Assembly (NCBI GenBank): GCA_003427395.1
Contig: BFEA01000156.1
Coordinates: 1,106,097-1,132,453, forward strand
DNA from: Chara braunii
Lineage: Eukaryota > Streptophyta > Charophyceae > Charales > Characeae
Direction: 5' to 3'
DNA: 26,357 nt
How positions within the stretch are numbered: position 1 is the first letter of the stretch; the number at the start of each line of letters is the position of its first letter. Below, in pieces: positions 22,699 through 26,357 of the stretch. The notes beneath the pieces are model-generated. The model made no database searches, had not been told where the DNA came from, and worked only from the letters and a program-made list of their open reading frames with translations. The position numbers were made by a program, and so were the translations under genes.

Positions 22699-25451
22699 TA
22701 ATGGAACGTTTCTATCACCTTTCTGAACCTTTTTCGGATTTCCCTTTTTTTTTTAATCTCAAGCACTTATGGATTGCCCATCTCTTTTTCCTCTCTCCTT
22801 TTTTCTCCTGCAACTCTGGTGAGAAGAAACCTGTTTACCAGAGTAGCAGGAGGGAAAAGGGAGAGAGGGAAAAGAGAGAGAGAGAGAGGAGACAAAGAGA
22901 ATGATATGCCCCTGCACCGGGGGCTCTATACTTCCTGGCCTGGGTACCTCTACCTTCTTCCCCCGAATAAAACGCACAGTCATTATAGCTGTATTTAGAC
23001 TGAACGGTACCCCAAATACAGCTATCATGACCTTACGTTGTATTCGGAGGAAGAAGGTAGGGCCTACCAGTGTGGTACCCAAGCTACCCCCGTTCCCACC
23101 TTTTGGTGGGAACATTTGCAGACTTTAAGTAACGTATGAGTCGCCTATGTACGTGGACTGATATCAGTCCGGATTCGGTCCAGTACGATCATAAGTTTTA
23201 CCTCCTAGACTCTGAACATCATCAGGTCCTACCGAGTTGCTGGAAACCCCCTTTTGGGTCCCTACCAACTTCTAAATCACTACCCTTGGCTGTCCTCTTT
23301 TCTCTTGAAAGCCCCTCTGTAGTTAAATTTCACTCCTGCCCCTGTAACTTCACCTGTCTACTATCCTGACTGTCCTCCCTTCTCTTGTAAGCCCCTCAGT
23401 AGTCAAATTTCAGTCCTGCCCCTGTAACTTCACCTGTCTACTATCCTGACTGTCCTCCCTTCTCTTGTAAGCCCCTCAGTAGTCAAATTTCAATCCTGCC
23501 CCTGTAACTTCCTGCTCTTCCGGAGACGCAGAACACCACATCGAAATAGAGTTATCGAATGGACACGGATGCTGGACTCCGCATTCATCGGACGGACAGA
23601 AATACAAACACACATAGGCAACCACCTGATGAGTCGGTCAGAGTTGGACGAAGCAGTCTGGGACAGTCGTGCCCTTTTATTTTTTGGGGAGTTGTGTATA
23701 GCGAACATGACGATGCACAGAGGCAAGCCAGAAGCATTTGAACATCTCAGCAAAAAAAAAAAAAGCAGAACAAAAGACTGAATTTCTCACCGAAAAAAGG
23801 CGGAGTTTCTTGCTACTAAGGCTGGAAATGTGCAGGTCGTTGCCAAAAAAAAAAAAAAAAGACGAAGAACACACACACACACACAAAAAAAAAAGCACAA
23901 AAAGAAGAACAAAAGAAAGAACAGAAACCAGTACCCAGGCTCCTGCTTTCTGTTTTTTCTATTATTCTTCTGGGATTCATTAGGTAGAGTTAACCCATAT
24001 CTGCAACCATTTGGAAAAACTGGACTTACATATCAGGACAGGTAGTGCGAGGCATATGAGTGAAAATTTTAGCCTAGTTATTAAAAAAGAAGAAGAAGAA
24101 GAAGATGAAGAACATAAAAATGAAAGATATTTGAAAGTAATAATTAAAAAGACAAACGAAAACAAGAGTGAAAAAATAAAATAAAATAAGTAGACAAACG
24201 AAAAGAAGAGTGAACAGAAGTTTAGAAGGGGAAAAAAAGGAAACGTAGAACAAAAGCAAGAATAAACCAGACGACCGAAAAGAAGAATTAGGAAAACAGA
24301 GGAGAAAAAGTAGGAAGAGAGTGAAGGGAGAACTAGGAGGGAAAAAAAAAAAAAGGAGGAAGACCAAAACGAAGAAAAATATGAACAGAAGAACAAAAAG
24401 AACAAAAAGAACAAAAAGAAGAAGAAGAAAAGGAGGAAAGAGGACGGAAAATCTAAAGGAAGGAAGGGAGGAAGGAGAGATTTCAGGTCAGGGCTGCACT
24501 TGTTGGGCCCAACAGTCAGTCAGAATTCAGCCTTACCCTGCAATCCGGTGATGGGTCACCCAGGGGGCGAGGGGTATAAACAGGGATTAAGAGGGGTATA
24601 AAGTTATAAACGTCTATAAAAGGGTATATCTTAGCTCTTGTTTTCTATTTTATTTTCAATAAAAATATATTGAAGTCGATAAGGCATTTTGATGATACCC
24701 TCAGCCAAAAGTTATTTGTCTTGCAATTGAACACATGTTTCTTTTTTTTTTTTTTTCCTGAACTTTCGTTTTATTTCATATTTTCAAAATTTTAAATTAT
24801 GCGGCGGGATGCCTGAACCCTGCCCGGGTGGTTACCTGGGCGCTTCCTCCCCCCCGCCCCCCTTCCCCCGCGGCATCTCCCCAAGTCGCTCCATCCGGGA
24901 ACCAGCACTGCTGTGAACATAGAAAATGCGTTGTGCTATTTTATAAGTTTAATGATAAATTTAATCCCGTGAGTTGAAAAGATTGGTGGAGGGAATTTCT
25001 ACCATTCACTGTTGACTGTGACTGTGACTGTGACTTTGACCTTTGACTTTGACTTTTCACTTTGGCTTTTGACTTTGGATTTTGACTCTGACTTTTGACT
25101 CTGACTTTGACTTCTGACTTTGACTTCTGACTTTGACTTCTGACTTTGACTTCTGACTTTGACTTCTGACTTTGACTTCTGACTTTGACTTCTGACTTTG
25201 ACTTTTTTGACTTTGACTTCTTGACTTCTGACTCTGACTTTTGACTCTGACTTGTGACTCTGACTTTTGACTCTGACTTTTGACTCTGACTTTTGACTCT
25301 GACTTTTGACTTTGACTTTTGACTTTGACTTGATTGTTGACTCTTGACTATCACTTGTGTGGGTTGCTTGCAGGTAAGGTCAGCGTAATTGCAGCTGCTA
25401 ATGACCCACGCGTAGTGTCACTATGCCTTATAGACCCTGTCGACAACACTG
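5516..25451 (+). CDS. Chlorophyllase-like alpha/beta hydrolase, six exons, 3' end outside window
   Basis: The spliced model joins 5516-6422, 11410-11477, 12379-12489, 17446-17525, 22251-22312 and 25374-25451 into 435 residues, open at the 3' end. Residues 1-270 are a basic, Ser/Gly-rich extension. At 198-215 lies RRFFIGGAALTAVGLLIE, a twin-arginine-like hydrophobic segment followed by a basic cluster. The hydrolase domain starts near 276 with YSKPGPYEV, as in chlorophyllase and PAF-acetylhydrolase-like families. It continues with a strand-turn FPLAIFSGGFLVG, helix ITDLIDWAG, the nucleophile elbow GHSRGG (Ser407) and LIDPVDN (Asp430 and Asp433, one likely the catalytic acid). GHSRGG followed by K and the later DPVD are chlorophyllase hallmarks. 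Known enzymes of the family hydrolyse the phytol ester of chlorophyll; the substrate here is inferred. Typical chlorophyllases are about 310-350 residues, so the N-terminal extension is unusually long. The catalytic His must lie downstream of the window. Family assignment is strong, exact enzyme moderate. Confidence 0.85.
6436..7076 (+). repeat. GC-rich tandem array, ~66-70 bp unit
   Basis: About nine imperfect units containing GGCCCGAGCTTAGGACCAGG, GGTTCGGGTCAGGGTC and GCTCGAACCT…GGTCGT. The array begins right behind the exon 1 donor (6423). Confidence 0.9.
7340..7497 (+). repeat. (GA)n microsatellite with an N
   Basis: About 158 bp of nearly pure GA; an unresolved base at 7425. Confidence 0.95.
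7575..8067 (+). repeat. Dispersed ~50 bp unit flanking the U2 copy
   Basis: Variants of GTACGTAGAAAA, ATGGCCATGCATTAAT and TATGCCC occur at about 7575-7697 and again at 7978-8067, either side of the U2 retropseudogene. The array appears to have been interrupted. Confidence 0.65.
7839..7920 (-). pseudogene. U2 snRNA 5'-domain retropseudogene
   Basis: On the minus strand this reads GGCCTTTTGGCTGAG, AAGATCAAGCGTAGTATCTG, TTCTGATCAGTTTAATATCT, GATC and GTGGTCCA, matching the first ~90 bases of U2 snRNA. The branch-site-pairing element GTAGTA is intact (7885-7890 as TACTAC on plus). A few extra bases follow TTGGCT. The match stops within the stem-loop II region and is followed on the minus strand by an A-rich tail (T-rich on plus, about 7800-7838), so this is a 3'-truncated, reverse-transcribed copy. 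Confidence 0.85.
8385..8795 (+). mobile_element. SINE-like repeat copy 1, internally expanded
   Basis: Same block order as the other copies (GCTGATTGGAGCGAAG, GTGAGAATTGCC, GGCTCTTGAG, GGTCGCCGG). The GTTGAGTGTAGTGTG block is amplified into a ~190 bp array (about 8450-8640). The B box is mutated (GGCTTGGAGCCC at 8735). Confidence 0.6.
8450..8640 (+). repeat. GTTGAGTGTAGTGTG minisatellite
   Basis: Irregular tandem array of 14-22 bp variants of GTGTTGAGTGTAGTGTG, with a TTAGAGTGTAG subtype, inside SINE-like copy 1. Confidence 0.85.
8866..9185 (+). mobile_element. SINE-like repeat copy 2
   Basis: Tandem neighbour of copy 1, with TGATTGGAAAGG, TGTGCGAGAATTGCCG, an 18-base G run (8992-9009), GGCTCTTGAG, B box GGTTCGAATCT (9123-9133) and the shared end GGCCCAGAGGTACGGATCC. 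It is preceded by a duplicated ~33 bp motif containing GGGAGGGACCGGCATCAGTG. Confidence 0.6.
9445..9556. mobile_element. Foldback MITE copy A
   Basis: The core CTGTATTTAGACTGAAAGTT and right arm GTTCTATTCAGGTGAAGACGG match the family. The left arm has decayed. Confidence 0.7.
9941..10200 (+). repeat. (GATT)n / GATTGG tetranucleotide-derived array
   Basis: Imperfect GATTGATTGATTGATGG and GGATTGATTGG units over about 260 bp. Confidence 0.9.
10320..10720. other. Intron 1 segment with short repeats only
   Basis: Contains a CCCAGGTCCCAGTCC-type repeat (about 10345-10400) and three copies of AACCCATAACC (about 10679-10711). No gene is recognised. Confidence 0.6.
11050..11168 (+). repeat. (GA)n followed by long G-rich run
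   Basis: (AG)n to about 11128, then several G runs with a run of more than 20 G. In the sense strand of intron 1, about 240 bases before exon 2, so the transcript could form G-quadruplexes. Confidence 0.9.
11410..11477 (+). CDS. Exon 2 of chlorophyllase-like gene
   Basis: 68 bases entering in phase 1 and leaving in phase 0, encoding GSCLLRIAVTYPGRG followed by AASPLGGR (residues 303-325). The CLLRIAVTYP strand followed by a loop is what is expected before the next beta-strand in chlorophyllase-like hydrolases. The acceptor ends ATGATGCAG at 11409 after a T-rich stretch; the donor is GTAGGT at 11478. The reading frame and homology continue directly into exon 3. Confidence 0.8.
11775..12290 (+). 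repeat. Three ~97 bp units separated by (CA)n
   Basis: Units at about 11815-11914, 11997-12094 and 12185-12281 (AGGGACGTGCACATGAATGT … TGATTATTGACGACAGGGAA) alternate with CA tracts. AAAAGACGT flanks the whole array on both sides. It fills over half of intron 2. Unresolved base at 12100. Confidence 0.95.
12379..12489 (+). CDS. Exon 3 of chlorophyllase-like gene
   Basis: 111 bases, phase 0 to phase 0, residues 326-362. It reads PFPLAIFSGGFLVGMEQY, then QSYANRLASWGYVVLTYNK: the oxyanion-side strand and loop (SGGF) and the helix plus strand (LASWGYVV) typical of the family. The acceptor is GGCTTCAG at 12378. The donor after AAG at 12489 is GTCCGT, a weak but GT-type site. (CT)n begins about 45 bases downstream. 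Confidence 0.85.
12535..12563 (+). repeat. (CT)n microsatellite after exon 3
   Basis: CT dinucleotide run starting about 45 bases downstream of the exon 3 donor. Confidence 0.9.
12712..12990 (+). repeat. 113 bp tandem repeat, about 2.4 units
   Basis: CAACAAGCAATGTACGTCCA starts units at 12712 and 12825. The block GAGAGAGGGAG…GAAAGGTCCCTCC recurs a third time near 12944-12989. Confidence 0.9.
13193..13330 (+). repeat. (CT)n next to (GAA)n
   Basis: CT run 13193-13244, then GAA/GAC-rich trinucleotide tracts. Confidence 0.9.
13331..15202. other. Intron 3 middle: repeats but no gene
   Basis: Includes an AAAT array (13804-13897), a TTTC run (about 14087-14110) and three 30 bp units AGATAAGGGG…CACCACA (about 14734-14818). 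A 172-codon open frame at 14159-14677 shows no domain. Confidence 0.6.
15203..15360 (+). repeat. (TG)n(GA)n compound microsatellite with an N
   Basis: TG then GA runs, the same arrangement as at the left window edge; unresolved base at 15307. Confidence 0.95.
15687..15796. mobile_element. Foldback MITE copy B with candidate 8 bp target duplication
   Basis: 110 bp with inverted arms ACCGTCTTCACCTGAATAGA and its near-complement TCTATTCGGCTGAAGACGG, and inner arms GTCATTATAGCTGTATTT / GATAATTACC. It is flanked by the direct repeat CTCGTAGT at 15679-15686 and 15797-15804. Eight-base duplications are typical of hAT-superfamily transposition, but a single site is weak evidence. Confidence 0.8.
15860..16440 (+). 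repeat. TAGT(A/G)CTTTGTA-rich repeat field, interrupted
   Basis: Two ~75 bp units (CTTCATTTATAGTT … ATAGTGCTTTGTATTGTAC) at about 15945-16090. Related short units resume at 16350-16440 (TAGTACTTTGTA). The 16120-16345 segment between is unrelated and more GC-rich. Confidence 0.75.
16812..17298 (+). pseudogene. U6 snRNA-derived sequence split by insertions
   Basis: 16812-16884 matches the 5' part of U6 spliceosomal RNA: GTCC start, ACATCCG, the ACAGAGA box at 16845, AGATTAGCATGGCCCC and GCGCAA. An extra AG-rich octamer lies after ACAGAGA. A (GAA)n tract follows, then a second copy of GGCCCCTGTGCAAGGAT (16932-16948), then about 317 bp of SINE-like repeat. U6 then resumes exactly where it stopped, with GACACACAAAAATTGAG and AAATGGTCCAAA (17266-17298). 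There is no T-run terminator after the 3' end. Upstream, GTCCCGCACT (about 16731) and TTTATCC (about 16782) faintly resemble the plant snRNA upstream element and TATA box. A functional U6 is very unlikely. Confidence 0.85.
16949..17265 (+). mobile_element. SINE-like repeat copy 3 (inside U6)
   Basis: It shares with 8385-8795 and 8866-9185 the ordered blocks TGATTGGAGC, TGTGCGAGAATTGC, GTTGAGTG, a CAGCCTTGCGTGGG-type block, a G-rich run, GTATCA and GGCTCTTGAG, then GGTCGCCGGTTCGAATCC and GGCCCAGAGGTACGGATCC. GGTTCGAATCC (17201-17211) is a perfect B box; TAGTGTTTGAG about 30 bases upstream is a weak A box. The tRNA-like module lies in the 3' half, unlike classic SINEs. No long target duplication is visible. 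Confidence 0.65.
17446..17525 (+). CDS. Exon 4 of chlorophyllase-like gene
   Basis: 80 bases, entering in phase 0 and leaving in phase 2, residues 363-388 plus two bases. It encodes AEGVTEPLDDELCAQ and then FITDLIDWAGT, matching the helix before the nucleophile elbow (family pattern …IDWL/A…). The acceptor is strong (TTCTTTTCAG). I chose the donor GTGGGT at 17526, not GTACTC at 17530, because only the former gives the phase needed to read through exon 5 (…AGTN-PLLKN…); the later site leads into a stop in exon 5. Confidence 0.8.
17564..17587 (+). repeat. Poly-T run after exon 4
   Basis: T tract about 35 bases past the exon 4 donor, absent from the exon 4 duplicate at 19018. Confidence 0.9.
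17947..19093 (+). pseudogene. Broken duplicate of exon 4 and its downstream intron edge
   Basis: 17949-17967 (GATCTTATGGATTGGGCA) resembles the DLIDWA part of exon 4. 19018-19056 resembles the exon 4 end plus intron start (GCAGGAACAAACTGGGTACT, CACTGCTCAGCTTCCTC), and 19065-19092 continues with the downstream CTGTTGCGTGTGCCATG. About 1 kb of other DNA separates the two parts. The donor used in the real exon (GAA|GTGGGT) is altered to AAACTGGGT, so the copy cannot splice at the homologous site. The second part is clear, the first weaker. Confidence 0.6.
18099..18898. other. Segment with clustered unresolved bases
   Basis: Single N at 18099, 18556, 18580, 18599, 18667, 18857 and 18898 in GC-rich, alanine/serine-codon-like sequence. 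Two overlapping open frames run through it; no domain recognised. Confidence 0.7.
19150..19812 (+). repeat. Direct repeat around the GATA array
   Basis: CATAGTACATACTATGGCCA followed by GC(A)AGCTATGGCTTGG and CTACATAGT occurs at about 19161-19210 and 19732-19780. Confidence 0.75.
19254..19575 (+). repeat. (GATA)n array in two blocks
   Basis: GATA runs at 19254-19412 and 19441-19540, each followed by a TAGATACACA … TAAGTACT … GTAACCGA unit, so the block plus tail is itself duplicated. Confidence 0.95.
19922..19998 (+). repeat. (CTTT)n then CTC-rich run
   Basis: TTTC tetranucleotide run to about 19966, then CTCCTC repeats. Confidence 0.9.
20340..20498 (+). repeat. 39 bp tandem repeat, four units
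   Basis: Units of AGTCAACATTTTGACTGTTT followed by GACTTTTTACCTTGCTCAG; the last unit is shortened. Confidence 0.95.
20608..20720. mobile_element. Foldback MITE copy C
   Basis: ACTACGGTCTTCACCGAATA at the left and its inverted partner TTCGGGTGAAGACAGTAGT at the right. Long inner pairing of CGCCCGGTCATTAT with ATAATGACCGGGCG makes a near-perfect hairpin. It is the best-preserved copy. Confidence 0.85.
21693..21804. mobile_element. Foldback MITE copy D
   Basis: TACCGTCCTCACCGGAATAA at the left, TTCGGTGGAAGCCGGCA at the right and the core GTATCTAGACTGAAAGTTGC. Arms are diverged but pairing is retained. Confidence 0.8.
21865..21972 (+). repeat. G-run-rich segment
   Basis: Many runs of five or more G on the sense strand of intron 4; quadruplex-prone. 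Confidence 0.8.
22251..22312 (+). CDS. Exon 5 with catalytic nucleophile motif GHSRGG
   Basis: 62 bases encoding PLLKNKIDTERVYLCGHSRG plus a split glycine (residues 390-410), entering in phase 2 and leaving in phase 1. GHSRGG is the chlorophyllase form of the lipase G-x-S-x-G elbow; Ser407 is the predicted nucleophile. The acceptor is GCTTACAG at 22250 and the donor GTATGT at 22313. A (GGAACT)n-type array starts within about 20 bases of the donor. Confidence 0.9.
22328..22402 (+). repeat. (GGAACT)n hexanucleotide array
   Basis: CTGGAACTGGAACTGG and variants with CCTGAA, beginning about 15 bases past the exon 5 donor. Confidence 0.9.
22584..22697 (+). repeat. (GTT)n, N, then 86 T
   Basis: GTT trinucleotides, an unresolved base at 22611, then an uninterrupted 86-base T run. 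The length is probably an assembly estimate. Confidence 0.9.
22950..23060. mobile_element. Foldback MITE copy E
   Basis: CTACCTTCTTCCCCCGAATA and its inverse TATTCGGAGGAAGAAGGTAG form the ends. The inner part pairs GTCATTATAGCTGTATTT with AAATACAGCTATCATGAC. Confidence 0.85.
23287..23511 (+). repeat. 80 bp tandem repeat, about 2.8 units
   Basis: CCTGTAACTTCACCTGTCTA recurs at 23341 and 23421, with a shortened third occurrence at 23501. Confidence 0.95.
23748..24475 (+). repeat. A/G-rich low-complexity DNA
   Basis: Poly-A runs, GAA tracts and AACAAAAAG units; no gene recognised. Confidence 0.85.
24476..25011. other. Intron 5 segment without a gene
   Basis: 24560-24630 carries several GGGTATAAA / TATAAA motifs in close order. 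The rest is AT-rich, with one C-rich stretch near 24845-24870. No gene is recognised. Confidence 0.5.
25012..25347 (+). repeat. (TGACTT)n-type array abutting exon 6 acceptor
   Basis: Variants of TGACTTTGACTTCTGACTT over about 335 bp, ending some 26 bases before the exon 6 acceptor. Confidence 0.95.
25374..25451 (+). CDS. Exon 6 with DPVD motif; last exon seen
   Basis: 78 bases, phase 1 in and phase 1 out. It completes GHSRGGK and continues VSVIAAANDPRVVSLCLI followed by DPVDNT (residues to 435). The LIDPVDN segment matches chlorophyllase xxDPVDG, with Asp430 or Asp433 a candidate acid of the triad. The acceptor ends TTGCTTGCAG at 25373; the donor is GTTGGT at 25452. No compatible next exon was found in the remaining 900 bases, so the rest of the gene is taken to be downstream. 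Confidence 0.85.
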
Positions 25452-25541
25452 GTTGGTTTTCCTTGCATTTTCTACCTGTTTTTTTTCTCTCAGCGACCTT
25501 TCACTATTTTCCATCTTACCCACAAACTTATCTAATACCCA

Positions 25542-25571
25542 GTAATAATAATAATAATAATAATAATAATG
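25542..25571 (+). repeat. (TAA)n microsatellite
   Basis: About ten AAT/TAA units in intron 6. Confidence 0.9.
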
Positions 25572-25681
25572 ACCGTCTGGCTAGGCAGTGTTGCTTGCTT
25601 GCGCCTATACCTTCTAGCCTCTACGTCTTCTCTCTCAACTCTCTTTGAGTTCCTCTCCATTTTGTCCTGTCCTACTGTTAT

Positions 25682-25780
25682 CCCCCAGGTAGGACGTACA
25701 GTCATTGTCACTGTATCTAGACTGAAAGTTGCCCCAAATACACAGCTATAATGACCGTATGTTCTATTCGGGGGAAGAAG
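25682..25780. mobile_element. Foldback MITE copy F
   Basis: Core CTGTATCTAGACTGAAAGTT and right end TTCTATTCGGGGGAAGAAGG match the family. The left terminus is degenerate (CCCCCAGGTAGGACG). Confidence 0.75.
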
Positions 25781-25978
25781 GGAGTGAAAATCACTGCCTC
25801 TGAGGCTTCCTCCCCCTCCCCCACCCCCCCCCCACACACACCTTTTCTTTTTCCTAACTAAGTTGTTGTCAATTATTTAGCGGTGTACCAACTGAACTGA
25901 GCGAATTGGTGAAAATGATTGGCTCTATACGTGAGGGACACTTTTTTGTTGTTGTTGTATGGAGTCTGTGGACACATA

Positions 25979-26155
25979 ATTTTTGACTGGTCTACTGGCC
26001 CACCATTACTACACAGTACATTCATTCCCCGTTGTTGATGACTAATCCATTCTGTTTCTAATAACTAGGGAGTTGCTATCCATCTTATACCCTATAGCAG
26101 GTAGGATCCATCTTATACCCTATAGCAGGTAGAATTTTTGACTGGTCTATTGGCA
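25979..26155 (+). repeat. Short direct repeats in intron 6
   Basis: ATCCATCTTATACCCTATAG followed by CAGGTAG occurs twice in tandem (about 26078-26132). AATTTTTGACTGGTCTAYTG occurs at about 25979 and 26133. Confidence 0.85.
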
Positions 26156-26266
26156 AATGAGCAAAGAAGCCCACTAAAGGACTGAGGTTGTAAACTTGGA
26201 GCATTGTCATTGCCACATTACTACGAGCTGTTGCAATCCAGAGAGGAGGAGGTTCATATTACATGG

Positions 26267-26270
<4 letters not shown>

Positions 26271-26357
<87 letters not shown>
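26271..26357 (+). repeat. (GA)n running off the window
   Basis: Pure GA to the last base. Confidence 0.95.

Noticed and set aside
25880-25981. Possible exon 7 after TATTTAG, reading VPTELSELVKMIGS
   Set aside because: Its phase does not fit exon 6; the compatible phase hits a stop within a few codons.

Overview
The window looks like nuclear DNA from a large, repeat-rich genome of the green plant lineage. There are no prokaryotic-style operons. Coding sequence is confined to short exons with GT-AG introns of 0.9-5 kb. Two spliceosomal snRNA-derived sequences (U2 and U6) are recognisable, and the one gene I can build is a chlorophyllase-like alpha/beta hydrolase. Heavy (GA)n/(TG)n/(CA)n content and kilobase introns would fit a streptophyte alga of the Chara type, but that assignment is only a guess from composition and gene content.

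Layout. 1-5300 holds simple repeats, a foldback element (about 643-756), a tRNA-like pol III sequence (about 1895-1962) and otherwise unassignable DNA. From 5516 to the right edge runs one plus-strand gene, cut off by the window end. Six exons (5516-6422, 11410-11477, 12379-12489, 17446-17525, 22251-22312, 25374-25451) join with compatible phases (1, 0, 0, 2, 1, 1) into 435 residues. The product has a long low-complexity N-terminal extension with a twin-arginine-like hydrophobic segment, then a hydrolase domain with the GHSRGG nucleophile motif. The C-terminus, including the expected catalytic histidine, is beyond the window.

The introns are packed with repeats: a 66-70 bp GC-rich array, (GA)n tracts, (CA)n interleaved with a 97 bp unit, GATA, GATT and AAAT arrays, 30, 39, 80 and 113 bp tandem units, and a TGACTT array against the last acceptor. 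They also carry at least six copies of a ~110 bp foldback MITE, three copies of a ~320-400 bp SINE-like repeat with a pol III B box, a 3'-truncated U2 retropseudogene (minus strand), a U6 pseudogene split by one of the SINE-like copies, and a broken duplicate of exon 4.

I do not see an undescribed multi-gene system. The strongest leads are the split U6, the MITE family with one candidate 8 bp target duplication, the Tat-like leader on a chlorophyllase-like enzyme, the duplicated exon 4 that lost its splice donor, and the acceptor of exon 6, which is also a perfect-looking donor (AG|GTAAGG).
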